From Pseudoselenomonas ruminis (GTDB lineage Bacteria > Bacillota > Negativicutes > Selenomonadales > Selenomonadaceae), in contig NZ_VTOY01000001.1 of NCBI RefSeq assembly GCF_008271295.1, positions 434,001 to 498,000 on the forward strand: a stretch of DNA of 64,000 bases, given 5' to 3'. The notes under the pieces were generated by a model. The model saw only the letters and a program-made list of their open reading frames with translations. It ran no database searches and had not been told where the DNA came from. Positions 52,547 to 60,729 of the stretch are shown here, in pieces; the stretch's first letter is position 1, and each line of letters opens with the position of its first letter. Made by a program: the position numbers and the translations under genes.

Positions 52547-53455
52547 TTATTGCTTTAACACCTTGACGGGAACGACTTCCATCGTTGACCGGTCAAAACG
52601 GCCAATGCCGATGAATTTGCCGCTGGCATAGACTTTTAATGTGTCATGCTCCGGAATATGCTTCCGCTCGCCGGTCGAAAGGCCATTACAAAAAGCCTTT
52701 TCGCGCAGCGGATTCAAATCATAGCGCTCCAGATGACTCAAAAAATTTGACGGGTCAAGCAAAGCGTTTATCCCCTGCTCCTGGAATTCTTCCAAGGTCA
52801 GTGCATCTTCCAGGCGAAAATCCCCCACGCGGCGGCGCACGAGAAAGGCCATTGTCGCAGGAATGCCAAGCGCGGCGCCAATATCGGCACAAAGGCTGCG
52901 GATATAGGTGCCCTTGGAGCAATCCGTATCGATAAGGATTGTATCGGCTCGCTGAGCGAGCAGCTCTAACCGATGAATCATGATTTCCCGCGACGGTATC
53001 TCGACGCTTTTGCCTTCGCGAATCAAGTCACAAGCCCGGCGGCCGTTAATCTTGATTGCTGAGTGCGCGGGCGGCACCTGCGTGATGCGGCCCGTAAACT
53101 TTTTCAGCACAGCCTCAATTTGTGCTGCCGTTGGCGGTACAAAATCCGTCATGGATTCGATGATTTCCCCGGTGTCATCGCCACTATCCGTGGCAATGCC
53201 CAGCTTTACCTCGGCCCGATAGGTTTTATCAGCCAATTCGAGGTATTCAATCAGGCGGGCTGACTGGCCGACGGCAATTGGCAGGACACCTGCGGCGGCA
53301 GGATCAAGAGTTCCCGCATGACCAACGCGTTTGATGTGCAGTACGCGCCGCACGAAGCCGATGACATCATGGGAGCTCATGCCTGGTGGTTTTAAGATAT
53401 TTAAAAAACCGCCGATTTCGGGATTCACCGGAAATTCCGGTCGTCTCTCCCTCAT
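52547..53455 (-). CDS. truB: tRNA pseudouridine-55 synthase
   Basis: Isomerises U55 in the T loop of tRNAs. 302 residues with the catalytic Asp in HAGTLDPAAAGVLPI and the companions KPPGMSSHDV and CSKGTYIRSLCADIG. The C-terminal PUA-like part is short. The start ATG overlaps the nrnA stop by four bases. It carries two exact copies of the 12-bp palindrome in its 3' half (52585 and 52748). It is the last gene of the operon here. Confidence 0.96.
   Translation of the reverse strand: MRERRPEFPVNPEIGGFLNILKPPGMSSHDVIGFVRRVLHIKRVGHAGTLDPAAAGVLPIAVGQSARLIEYLELADKTYRAEVKLGIATDSGDDTGEIIESMTDFVPPTAAQIEAVLKKFTGRITQVPPAHSAIKINGRRACDLIREGKSVEIPSREIMIHRLELLAQRADTILIDTDCSKGTYIRSLCADIGAALGIPATMAFLVRRRVGDFRLEDALTLEEFQEQGINALLDPSNFLSHLERYDLNPLREKAFCNGLSTGERKHIPEHDTLKVYASGKFIGIGRFDRSTMEVVPVKVLKQ
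52585..52596. repeat. TTGACNNGTCAA palindrome (centre CG) in truB
   Basis: Exact copy, reading Phe-Asp-Arg-Ser near the TruB C-terminus. Confidence 0.7.
52748..52759. repeat. TTGACNNGTCAA palindrome (centre GG) in truB
   Basis: Exact copy, reading Leu-Asp-Pro-Ser, 163 bases from the first truB copy. Confidence 0.7.
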
Positions 53456-54402
53456 GCTTGCTGCTCCAGAGCGTCATTGATTGCCGCCAAAAGTTCGGCC
53501 TTTGCCTCGGCAAACGGCTTTTTAATGGCACAGCCAGCCGCGCGGACATGACCACCGCCGCCAAACTTCGTGGCAATCTTCGTGACGTCCAGGCCCTTTG
53601 AGCGCATGCTGACGCGGCAGCTGTCCTTTTCCTTTTCCTTTAGCACGACGGCAAGCTCCGTGCCATCGATGACGCGAATCATATCGATAAGTCCCTCAGT
53701 GGATTCGAGTGCCTCAATCGTTGCAAAATCAAGGAAGACGCCAACCGCCCTGCCCTCATGGAACAGTTCGATATGCTGCATAGCATCGGCCAGCCCCTTG
53801 ACGCTTTCATACGGCTTGCGCTCAAGCGCCTCGGAAATGATATTCGGCTCGACACCAGCTTCTATCAATTCCGCCCCGGCCCGCATGGTCGCCGGCGTCG
53901 TATTGGAGTAACGGAACCAGCCGGAATCCGTTGCTAGCCCCGTATAGAGGCACATGGCGCATTCCTTCGTGAAGGTTCCCTCCATTTCTTTTACCAGTTG
54001 ATAGATTATTTCTGCGGCAGCTGCACAAGTTCCATCGAGATAGAGCATATCGGCCGTATCATCATTGGTGATGTGATGGTCGATGTTAAGGACCGGCGCT
54101 TTGACCACTTCGCTGACTTTGCCGATGCGGTCAAGACTCACATCGAGCGCGACCAGCAGGTCGGCTTCGATGCTCTGTCCCTCTTCCGGTTTCCCTATAT
54201 GCTCATATCCCGGCAATACATCAAATATTGCCGGGATATCATCATCGATGAGAACCTGCGCCTCTTTGCCAAGCTCCTGCAAAAAATGCATCAATCCGAG
54301 CGACGAGCCGATAGCATCGCCATCGGGATTCGTATGCGCCGTGATGATAATTTTCTGCGCCGCTGACAATTTAGCCGCAGTTTCCCTCAATGAAATTTTC
54401 AT
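53452..54402 (-). CDS. nrnA: DHH-family oligoribonuclease/pAp phosphatase
   Basis: Degrades very short RNAs and hydrolyses 3'-phosphoadenosine-5'-phosphate in characterised homologues. 316 residues. Metal motifs TNPDGDAIGSSLGL, LDVSLDRIG and the DHH box NIDHHITND are followed by DHHA1 with FGGGGHVRAAG. It sits between rbfA and truB, its usual position in Firmicutes, with a 6-base gap after rbfA and a 4-base overlap into truB. Confidence 0.94.
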   Translation of the reverse strand: MKISLRETAAKLSAAQKIIITAHTNPDGDAIGSSLGLMHFLQELGKEAQVLIDDDIPAIFDVLPGYEHIGKPEEGQSIEADLLVALDVSLDRIGKVSEVVKAPVLNIDHHITNDDTADMLYLDGTCAAAAEIIYQLVKEMEGTFTKECAMCLYTGLATDSGWFRYSNTTPATMRAGAELIEAGVEPNIISEALERKPYESVKGLADAMQHIELFHEGRAVGVFLDFATIEALESTEGLIDMIRVIDGTELAVVLKEKEKDSCRVSMRSKGLDVTKIATKFGGGGHVRAAGCAIKKPFAEAKAELLAAINDALEQQA

Positions 54403-54408
54403 GTATTT

Positions 54409-54786
54409 TTATTGCTCCTCAGTCGGATTCGCTTTTTCTTCCTCGTCTGCTTTGATTTTAATCAGCAGTTCCTGGATATGCGCACTGTAATCAAGCGACT
54501 TATCCAGCGCGAAAGAAAGCTCCGGCGTGAAGCGCAGGCGGATGCGTTTGCCGATTTCGCGGCGGATGAACCCGAGACTGCTCGTAAGTCCAGCCCAACA
54601 ATCCTTAACCTGCTGCTCGCTGCCCATGAGGCTCACGTAGATTTTTGCTTCCCGGAGGTCCCCCGTACACTCGACGGAAGTAACCGTCACAAACCCAATG
54701 CGCGGGTCTTTCAACTCCTGCAGGATAATCTGGCTGATTTCCTGCTTCATGAGCTCCTGTACTTTTTCTACTCGAAGCTGACTCAT
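54409..54786 (-). CDS. rbfA: Ribosome-binding factor A
   Basis: Assists 30S maturation and processing of the 16S rRNA 5' end. 125 residues with a KH-type fold: RVEKVQELMKQEISQIILQ, then DPRIGFVTVTSVECTGDL, then the late strand LRFTPELSFALDKS. The ATG giving MSQLRVEK has GGGGG nine bases upstream; an in-frame GTG two codons earlier is too close to that site. It follows infB by 34 bases. Confidence 0.95.
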   Translation of the reverse strand: MSQLRVEKVQELMKQEISQIILQELKDPRIGFVTVTSVECTGDLREAKIYVSLMGSEQQVKDCWAGLTSSLGFIRREIGKRIRLRFTPELSFALDKSLDYSAHIQELLIKIKADEEEKANPTEEQ

Positions 54787-54820
54787 CGGCACACGCCCCC
54801 TTTATCGTTCGTCGTAATTA

Positions 54821-57211
54821 TCAATCTTCCATCTCTTTCTTGGCTTCTGCCTGTGCCTTGCGTTTCTCAGCAGCTGCCTTGTTGGCCTCGGCGATAGACG
54901 TAGCAATCTCTTCCATCGTGTAAGCCTCGATGATGTCGCCTTCCTTGAAGTCGCGGAAATCGACAATCGAGATACCGCACTCATAGCCCTCGCGGACTTC
55001 CTTGACCTCATCCTTGAAGCGGCGCAGCGAATCGATTTCGCCATCGAACACTTCGATGTTGTCGCGGATGATACGGATTTTCGAGTTGTTGCAAATCTTG
55101 CCTTCGAGGACATAAGAACCAGCAACGAGAGCCTTCGAGAACTTCATGACCTGACGGATTTCGACGCGGCCCTGAACGACCTCTTTGTATTTCGGCTTGA
55201 GCATGCCGCTCATAGCGTCTTTGACATCGTTGAGTGCATCGTAGATGACGCGGTAGGTGCGGATGTCGACATCCTCAGTGTCAGCTACCTTGCGCGCATT
55301 GGCATCCGGACGGACGTTGAACGCGATGATGATAGCATTAGCAGCCGAAGCGAGCATGACATCGGACTCGTTGACGGCACCGACACCAGAGTGAACGATG
55401 GAAACGCGAACCTCGTCGTTCTTGTTGAGTTTGAGGAGCGAACCGCAAAGTGCCTCGACCGAACCCTGAACGTCGGCTTTGACGACGATGTTGAGGTCCT
55501 TGATTTCGCCTTCCTGAATCTGCTGGAACAGCGCATCGAGGGAAACCTTCTTGCTCTTCATGAGCTGGTTGCGCTCGCGCTCTACGCGGGCTTCCGCAAT
55601 GCTGCGGGCCTGTTTCTCGTCGAGGACAGCCAGGATATCGCCGGCAGCCGGTACATCGTTGAGACCAAGGATCTCAACCGGAACGGACGGGCCAGCCTTC
55701 TTGACGTTGTTGCCGCGGTCGTCGGTCATTGCACGGACCTTACCGTAAGTCGTGCCGCAAACGATGGAATCACCGATGCGCAGCGTACCGCTCTGAACGA
55801 GAACCGTAGCCACCGTACCACGGCCTTTATCGAGTTTTGCCTCGATGATTACGCCGCGAGCCTCACGGTTCGGGTTAGCTTTGAGCTCCTCGACCTCAGC
55901 GACGAGCAGGACGTTTTCGAGAAGGTCATCGATACCCATCTGTTTCTTGGCCGAAACCGGAACCATGATGGTATCCCCGCCGTATTCCTCCGGCACGAGA
56001 CCATGCTCCATGAGTTCCTGTTTGACGTGGTCCGGATTAGCGCCCGGTTTATCAATCTTATTGATAGCCACGATGATAGGAACCTCAGCGGATTTGGCAT
56101 GGTTGATAGCCTCGATGGTCTGCGGCATGACACCGTCGTCAGCAGCGACGACGAGGATTGCGATATCCGTAATCTGGGCACCGCGCGCACGCATAGCCGT
56201 GAAGGCCTCATGACCCGGGGTATCGAGGAAGACAATCTTCTTGCCCGAGCAGTTGACCTGATAAGCACCGATGTGCTGCGTGATACCGCCAGCCTCGTGC
56301 GTCTGCACATGCGTGTTGCGGATGCAGTCGAGGAGCGACGTCTTACCATGGTCAACGTGACCCATGACCGTTACGACCGGCGGACGGAGTTTGAGGGATT
56401 TCGGATCGTCCTCGATCTCCGGGATTTCCGTTGGGTCTACATCTGGCGGCAGTTCCTCACAGGTAACGCCGAACTCCGAAGCAACGAGTGCTGCCGTATC
56501 GAAGTCGATTTCCTGGTTGATGGTTGCCATTACGCCCATCATGAAGAGCTTCTTGACGACTTCGGCAGCCGTGTAGCTCATCTTCGAAGCGAGGTCTTTT
56601 ACTGCGATGCTCTCCGGCAGCTTGATGTGCTTCGGACGAGCGATCTCGACCTTCGGTGCCGGCTGCTGGTTGCCGCCACGGCGGTTGTTGCGGCCATTGC
56701 GGCGATTGTTGCGGTCGCCTCGATTGTTGCCGCCACGGTTATTGCGCTCATTGCGATTGTTGCGGTCGTTACGTTTGTTGCCGCGTTCGTTGCGGTCATT
56801 GCGCTCATTACGGTCGTTACGGTCGTTACGGTCGTTGCGGCCGCCGTTGTGATTTCCCCCATGATTCTGGCTGCTTTCCGTACGGCGTTCCCCATTGTTA
56901 TGGGCGCCATTGCCGCCATTGTTATGGTTATGGTTGTGGTTGTGGCTGTTGTTGTTATGCGAATTGTTCTGCTTCTCCGCATGAGCCGCCTGTTTCGGCT
57001 GCTCTTTTTTTACTGGAGCAGCTTTTGGCTGACTCTTGGCAGCTGGTGCCGATTTCTTCTCGAAATGTGCTTTGATTGCGTTACGTTCTTCGTCACCGAC
57101 ACTGCTCAGATGATTTGCCACTTTATAATTACCTTTCTTCAGGATATCCAGTACTACTTTGCTCTCCGTATGGAACTCTTTAGCCAATTCAAAAACTCTG
57201 TATTTGGACAT
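54821..57211 (-). CDS. infB: Translation initiation factor IF-2
   Basis: GTPase that brings initiator tRNA to the ribosome. 796 residues from the ATG giving [10 protein letters not shown], with GGTGG upstream. The N-terminal IF2N module (1-50) is followed by a basic linker (83-183) made almost only of Asn, Arg, Gly, Asp, Glu and His, with NDR and NER tandem repeats. A second IF2N module spans about 200-250. The G domain starts near 280 with GHVDHGKT at 284-291, then DTPGHEAF and NKID. Domains II-IV follow intact. The linker composition is unusual even for IF-2. Confidence 0.97.
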   Translation of the reverse strand: MSKYRVFELAKEFHTESKVVLDILKKGNYKVANHLSSVGDEERNAIKAHFEKKSAPAAKSQPKAAPVKKEQPKQAAHAEKQNNSHNNNSHNHNHNHNNGGNGAHNNGERRTESSQNHGGNHNGGRNDRNDRNDRNERNDRNERGNKRNDRNNRNERNNRGGNNRGDRNNRRNGRNNRRGGNQQPAPKVEIARPKHIKLPESIAVKDLASKMSYTAAEVVKKLFMMGVMATINQEIDFDTAALVASEFGVTCEELPPDVDPTEIPEIEDDPKSLKLRPPVVTVMGHVDHGKTSLLDCIRNTHVQTHEAGGITQHIGAYQVNCSGKKIVFLDTPGHEAFTAMRARGAQITDIAILVVAADDGVMPQTIEAINHAKSAEVPIIVAINKIDKPGANPDHVKQELMEHGLVPEEYGGDTIMVPVSAKKQMGIDDLLENVLLVAEVEELKANPNREARGVIIEAKLDKGRGTVATVLVQSGTLRIGDSIVCGTTYGKVRAMTDDRGNNVKKAGPSVPVEILGLNDVPAAGDILAVLDEKQARSIAEARVERERNQLMKSKKVSLDALFQQIQEGEIKDLNIVVKADVQGSVEALCGSLLKLNKNDEVRVSIVHSGVGAVNESDVMLASAANAIIIAFNVRPDANARKVADTEDVDIRTYRVIYDALNDVKDAMSGMLKPKYKEVVQGRVEIRQVMKFSKALVAGSYVLEGKICNNSKIRIIRDNIEVFDGEIDSLRRFKDEVKEVREGYECGISIVDFRDFKEGDIIEAYTMEEIATSIAEANKAAAEKRKAQAEAKKEMED

Positions 57212-57230
57212 CAATCCACCCCCGATTATA

Positions 57231-57551
57231 TCATAGCGATTCCTCCATAAGCTGGTGCAGTTTCTTGGCAAAACCCGCGTCAGTAAGTGCGGCAGCGGCC
57301 CGGTATTCTTTCCCGAGGCAGCTTCCGAGCACTTCGCGGTTAAGCCCTTCTGCATAAGGAACCTCATATCTATTTGCTAAACCTATGTAGGTCTTTTTCG
57401 ATTCATCAGCTGCATCTGCGGCAATCAAAAGATATACTGCCTGTTTTTTCTTCATCGCCTGCTCAACGGCAAACGAACCGGAAACAATCCGGCGCGCCCG
57501 CTGGGCCATGCTCAAAAGATTGGTGATGCGCTGTTCATTTGTAAATGCCAT
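57231..57551 (-). CDS. ylxQ: L7Ae-family ribosomal/K-turn RNA-binding protein (YlxQ)
   Basis: 106 residues of the L7Ae/L30e/S12e fold: [21 protein letters not shown], then [15 protein letters not shown], then a variable C-terminal helix. These proteins bind kink-turn RNA; the target of YlxQ is not established. GAGG precedes the ATG. It sits between rnpM and infB, the standard place in Firmicutes. Confidence 0.9.
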   Translation of the reverse strand: MAFTNEQRITNLLSMAQRARRIVSGSFAVEQAMKKKQAVYLLIAADAADESKKTYIGLANRYEVPYAEGLNREVLGSCLGKEYRAAAALTDAGFAKKLHQLMEESL

Positions 57552-57553
57552 AG

Positions 57554-57847
57554 TTATTCCTCTGTCCGAACCGTCGCAAGGTTCTTGAGCTGCTGCTCGA
57601 GCTCCTCATAAACGGCAGGATCGATAGCATTCTTGAAGGAACGCTCGAGGCCGTGATTCTTACGAGCGGCCTCAAAGCACTCCTGCTTTGGACAGATATA
57701 CGCCCCGCGGCCGGCTTTCTTGCCCGTGGTATCCACAGAATACTCGCCTTCCGGACTGCGTACAATACGAATTAGTTCCTTTTTCGGATGACTTTCCTGG
57801 CACCCCAGGCACATCCGCTGCGGAATTTTCCTCGTTTTCAAAATCAT
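57554..57847 (-). CDS. rnpM: YlxR/RnpM family RNA-binding protein (DUF448)
   Basis: 97 residues. RMCLGCQESHPKKELIRIVR and GRGAYICPKQECFEAARK are the DUF448 signature, with the cysteine pattern intact. In Bacillus, a homologue modulates RNase P and affects transcription. The ATG overlaps the nusA stop as ATGA. It is located between nusA and ylxQ as in other Firmicutes. Confidence 0.9.
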   Translation of the reverse strand: MILKTRKIPQRMCLGCQESHPKKELIRIVRSPEGEYSVDTTGKKAGRGAYICPKQECFEAARKNHGLERSFKNAIDPAVYEELEQQLKNLATVRTEE

Positions 57848-58980
57848 TCACCCTCTGCCGTGAAAGACTCATCGCTCTCGACCTCGACTTCGTTCATGTT
57901 GGCATCAAGCTGTTCATCAGCAGCCTGAGACTCACTCTTGATATCGATTTTCCAGCCGGTAAGTTTGGCGGCCAGGCGTGCATTCTGGCCCTCTTTGCCG
58001 ATGGCCAGCGAGAGCTGATAATCCGGAACGACAACGCGGGAGACTTTCTCCTCTTCGTTGACGGCAACCGATACAACCTTAGCCGGGCTCAGTGCATTGG
58101 CAATGAACTTGGCCGGGTCTTCGCTCCATTTAACAATGTCGATTTTCTCGCTGCCGAGTTCATCGACAATTGCCTGAACGCGCATGCCGCGGTGACCGAC
58201 GCAGGAACCAACCGGATCGACATCCTCATCCTTGGACCAAACGGCAATCTTCGAGCGGTTGCCCGGTTCGCGGGCAACCGACTTGATTTCTACAATGCCT
58301 TCCTGAATCTCCGGAACCTCGAGCTCAAAGAGGCGCTTCAAAAGGCCTGGATGCGTACGGGAAACGACAATCTGCGGGCCCTTGTTGGTCTTTTTGACTT
58401 CGACGATATAGGCCTTGATGCGATCGCCATGCTCATAGCTTTCCGTCGGAATCTGCTCAGCCGGCGTGAGTACCGCTTCCGTCTTGCCAAGGTCAATGAA
58501 GACATTGCGGTTTTCGATGCGCTGAACAAGGCCCGTCAGGATATCGCTCTCGCGGCTCTGGAATTCTTCGTAAATAATCCCACGCTCTGCCTCACGGATG
58601 CGCTGTACAACAACCTGTTTTGCCGTCTGGGCAGCAATGCGGCCGAAGTTAGCCGGCGTTACCTCGATTTCGATAACATCGCCAACTTCGTAATCCGGAC
58701 GAATCGTGCGAGCCTGAGCCAGCGAAATCTCCGTAATCTCGTCTTCCGTATCCTCGACAACCGTCTTGATTGCGTATACGTGATAATGCCCCGTCTCGCG
58801 AGAAAGCGTAACACGGACATTCTGGGCCGAACTGAAGTTGCGCTTGTACGCAGAAATCAATGCTGCCTCGATAGCTTCAAACAGCACCTCTTCATCGATG
58901 CCCTTCTCCTTACCGAGCTCACGCAGTGTCTCTAGGAACTCCTGTCCATTATCCTTCGCTTTCGTTGTTTTTCTTGCCAA
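57844..58980 (-). CDS. nusA: Transcription termination/antitermination factor NusA
   Basis: 378 residues: N-terminal RNA-polymerase-binding domain (1-130), S1 (about 135-200), then KH1 and KH2 (about 230-350, with DPVGSCVGHRGMRVQAIVDEL and LAIGKEGQNARLAAKLTGWK). The acidic C-terminal tail is short, as in Firmicutes, without the E. coli acidic repeats. The start is a TTG with GGAGG eight bases upstream. It follows rimP by 41 bases. Confidence 0.97.
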   Translation of the reverse strand: MARKTTKAKDNGQEFLETLRELGKEKGIDEEVLFEAIEAALISAYKRNFSSAQNVRVTLSRETGHYHVYAIKTVVEDTEDEITEISLAQARTIRPDYEVGDVIEIEVTPANFGRIAAQTAKQVVVQRIREAERGIIYEEFQSRESDILTGLVQRIENRNVFIDLGKTEAVLTPAEQIPTESYEHGDRIKAYIVEVKKTNKGPQIVVSRTHPGLLKRLFELEVPEIQEGIVEIKSVAREPGNRSKIAVWSKDEDVDPVGSCVGHRGMRVQAIVDELGSEKIDIVKWSEDPAKFIANALSPAKVVSVAVNEEEKVSRVVVPDYQLSLAIGKEGQNARLAAKLTGWKIDIKSESQAADEQLDANMNEVEVESDESFTAEGE

Positions 58981-59021
58981 AATCTTATCCTCCCAATTAT
59001 AAAAGGCCTTTGGTTACAGCC

Positions 59022-59477
59022 TTAAAAATCAATATGCAGGCGAATCTGCGCTGCCTTCGAAAGTTCTACCACCGTAGAATCGTCCAGCGTAATGGCTTTG
59101 CCATCAAAGCCGGTCAGGACTCCAGTCAATTCCTTTTTGCCATCCATTGGCGCATAAAGGGAGACATCAACCTTCTTGCCCTGCTCGCGCTCATAGTCGC
59201 GCGGCTTGCGCAGTACGCGGTCAATTCCCGGTGATGATACCTCCAGGATATAGCTGTCCGGAATCGTGTTTTTCTCGTCCAGCACTGCTTCCAGCTTTTC
59301 GCTGAGCTCCTGACAATCCTCGATATCAATGCCACCGTCTTTATCGATGTAGACACGCAGATACCAGTCGGTATGCTCTTTGACGTACTCGACATCAACG
59401 AGCTCTACGACATCCTGTCCCGCTAAAAGTTCAGCTGCCATAGCCTCTACTGCCTCTTCGATATTCTTCGCTGCCAT
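59022..59477 (-). CDS. rimP: Ribosome maturation factor RimP
   Basis: Assists early 30S assembly. 151 residues: the N-terminal alpha/beta domain has VDVEYVKEHTDWYLRVYID and LEVSSPGIDRVLRKPRDYER; the C-terminal SH3-like barrel ends LDDSTVVELSKAAQIRLHI. The ATG giving MAAKNIEEAV has GGAGG seven bases upstream; the earlier in-frame ATG falls on that site. First gene of the operon, behind a promoter and a leader hairpin. Confidence 0.95.
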   Translation of the reverse strand: MAAKNIEEAVEAMAAELLAGQDVVELVDVEYVKEHTDWYLRVYIDKDGGIDIEDCQELSEKLEAVLDEKNTIPDSYILEVSSPGIDRVLRKPRDYEREQGKKVDVSLYAPMDGKKELTGVLTGFDGKAITLDDSTVVELSKAAQIRLHIDF

Positions 59478-59516
59478 ACATCCACCTCCCAATAAAATCT
59501 GTTTCCATACATACGA

Positions 59517-59546
59517 TTAAAGAGTGGGTTTGCACCCACTCTTTAA
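59517..59546 (-). promoter_or_regulatory. Hairpin in the rimP-nusA leader
   Basis: A 13-bp stem TTAAAGAGTGGGT / ACCCACTCTTTAA with a 4-base loop lies between the predicted transcript start (about 59568) and the rimP ribosome site, without a T run. It may be an RNase processing site or an attenuator contacted by NusA. As a terminator for the preceding gene it would be weak. Confidence 0.55.
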
Positions 59547-59574
59547 CATAAGATAACTTAAATTAACTTTTAAT

Positions 59575-59603
59575 AGTATAACACGCGCCAGGCCTTGTGT
59601 AAA
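59575..59603 (-). promoter_or_regulatory. Promoter of the rimP-nusA-infB operon
   Basis: TTTACA (59603-59598), 17-base spacer and TATACT (59580-59575) on the minus strand. Confidence 0.75.
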
Positions 59604-59610
59604 GGGCTTT

Positions 59611-59988
59611 TTATGCTTTGCGCGAAAGCTTTTCGCCGCCATCAATGGAAATGTGTGGCTCTACATAGGTGTTATTCTCCCAATAACCGCCTTCCCACTG
59701 AATGAACATATCATGCTCGCCGTTTGCTTCAAGAATGACATAATGCCCCGAGCCCGGATTCGTATTCGTGATTCCGTAGGTACGGATGATACGGCAGCTG
59801 TTAATGACGCCCGGCTGGATGTTTACGACGAAATGGCCATCTTTGTCATACCATTTCCCCGTGAAGGACTGTTCTGCCGATGCGGCACTGGCCGTAGAAA
59901 CCATGCCCCAATCCGGTGCCACATCGGACACCGCACCAAAAGAAAGTACCGATACTGCCACTGCTGCCGCTACACAAAAACGTTTCAT
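59611..59988 (-). CDS. Small exported protein, 125 residues
   Basis: A long signal peptide with an Ala-Ser-Ala cleavage site (STASASA, about residues 31-37) precedes a mature domain of about 88 residues. It is beta-rich (SFTGKWYDKDGHFVVNIQP, HYVILEANGEHDMFIQWEGG), suggesting a small beta-barrel or lipocalin-like sheet. No family recognised. AGGAGG precedes the ATG. It is transcribed alone, directly upstream of the rimP promoter. Confidence 0.68.
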   Translation of the reverse strand: MKRFCVAAAVAVSVLSFGAVSDVAPDWGMVSTASAASAEQSFTGKWYDKDGHFVVNIQPGVINSCRIIRTYGITNTNPGSGHYVILEANGEHDMFIQWEGGYWENNTYVEPHISIDGGEKLSRKA

Positions 59989-60055
59989 AATATATACCTC
60001 CTAGTGTTGATATATATGTTATTCGCGGGACTTAGGCAATATCCTTCTTTTTTCT

Positions 60056-60508
60056 TTAGCCCATGGCCACAACATAACGGCTTTGTACGGCATCCATCAT
60101 CTTTTCATAGCAGGCAAAGAGATTTTCGAGAACCGTCAGGCTCTCATCGTACTCGCGGCGGCCAAACATATTGCGGATTTCCTGCCGGGCGGCAATGTTG
60201 TCATCGTCGTAGATGTCCAATAGCAGCCGCATGCTGACGCGATGCCCCGAACTCCGGTCACTGCTCAATTTGTTAAGCAGCAGGCTGTAAAGGACTTTGA
60301 GCCGTTCGGTAAAATCGTGAAGACCCTTTGCCGGATAGCGCTTGAAGTGAATCGAAATGATTTGACCAGTCAATAATTTAAGCTCCTCCCACTTGTCATC
60401 ATCGAACACCCAGTCATCACGCAGCCGCAGGTCTTTCTCAATAAATGCGTACGCACGCATACGCTCGGTCCAAGAGGTCGACAACAGCCATCGATAAAAC
60501 CTTTCCAC
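60056..60508 (-). CDS. Hypothetical protein, 150 residues
   Basis: Soluble, mostly helical and rich in charged residues (MERFYRWLLSTSWTERMRAY). No motif recognised. GAGGGGG precedes the ATG. It carries the only coding copy of the 12-bp palindrome (60362-60373) that is not in the Phe/Leu-Asp-x-Ser frame. Its neighbour 59611 is separated by 67 bases, so co-transcription is possible but not indicated. The stretch 60509-60675 upstream shows no gene. Confidence 0.6.
   Translation of the reverse strand: MERFYRWLLSTSWTERMRAYAFIEKDLRLRDDWVFDDDKWEELKLLTGQIISIHFKRYPAKGLHDFTERLKVLYSLLLNKLSSDRSSGHRVSMRLLLDIYDDDNIAARQEIRNMFGRREYDESLTVLENLFACYEKMMDAVQSRYVVAMG
60362..60373. repeat. TTGACNNGTCAA palindrome (centre CA) in the 60056 gene
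   Basis: Exact copy; here the codons read Leu-Thr-Gly-Gln, a different frame from the other coding copies. Confidence 0.7.
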
Positions 60509-60675
60509 AAAACCCCCTCACTTTCTTAGTGCTCTTCTGCAGAATCCTTATCGATTCCAGTTCCACCTGAATTGGTTGCTGTCTTCTAGTTCTCTAGACC
60601 TATTATACTGTATTTTTTTAATATTCGCAATATGGTCAGGATGTATACACCGCCCATACATCGGCCAGGTTTTGT

Positions 60676-60722
60676 AAAAAAAATCACTCTCCGCTGCCGG
60701 TGGCTTTAGAGAGTGATTTATC
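60676..60722 (-). terminator. Terminator after pcrA
   Basis: An 11-bp stem AAATCACTCTC / GAGAGTGATTT, a 17-base loop and a T run on the minus strand, starting eight bases past the pcrA stop. Confidence 0.82.
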
Positions 60723-60729
60723 CTTGTAT

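Noticed and set aside
56660-56966. Possible CRISPR-like or tandem DNA repeat array
   Set aside because: The 9-base units are in frame in infB and code for the IF-2 linker; no spacers.
55391-57250. A 619-codon plus-strand open frame opposite infB
   Set aside because: It is the antisense of infB, kept open by codon bias and the Asn/Arg repeats. It has low-complexity Val/Ala runs, no ribosome site and no family resemblance.
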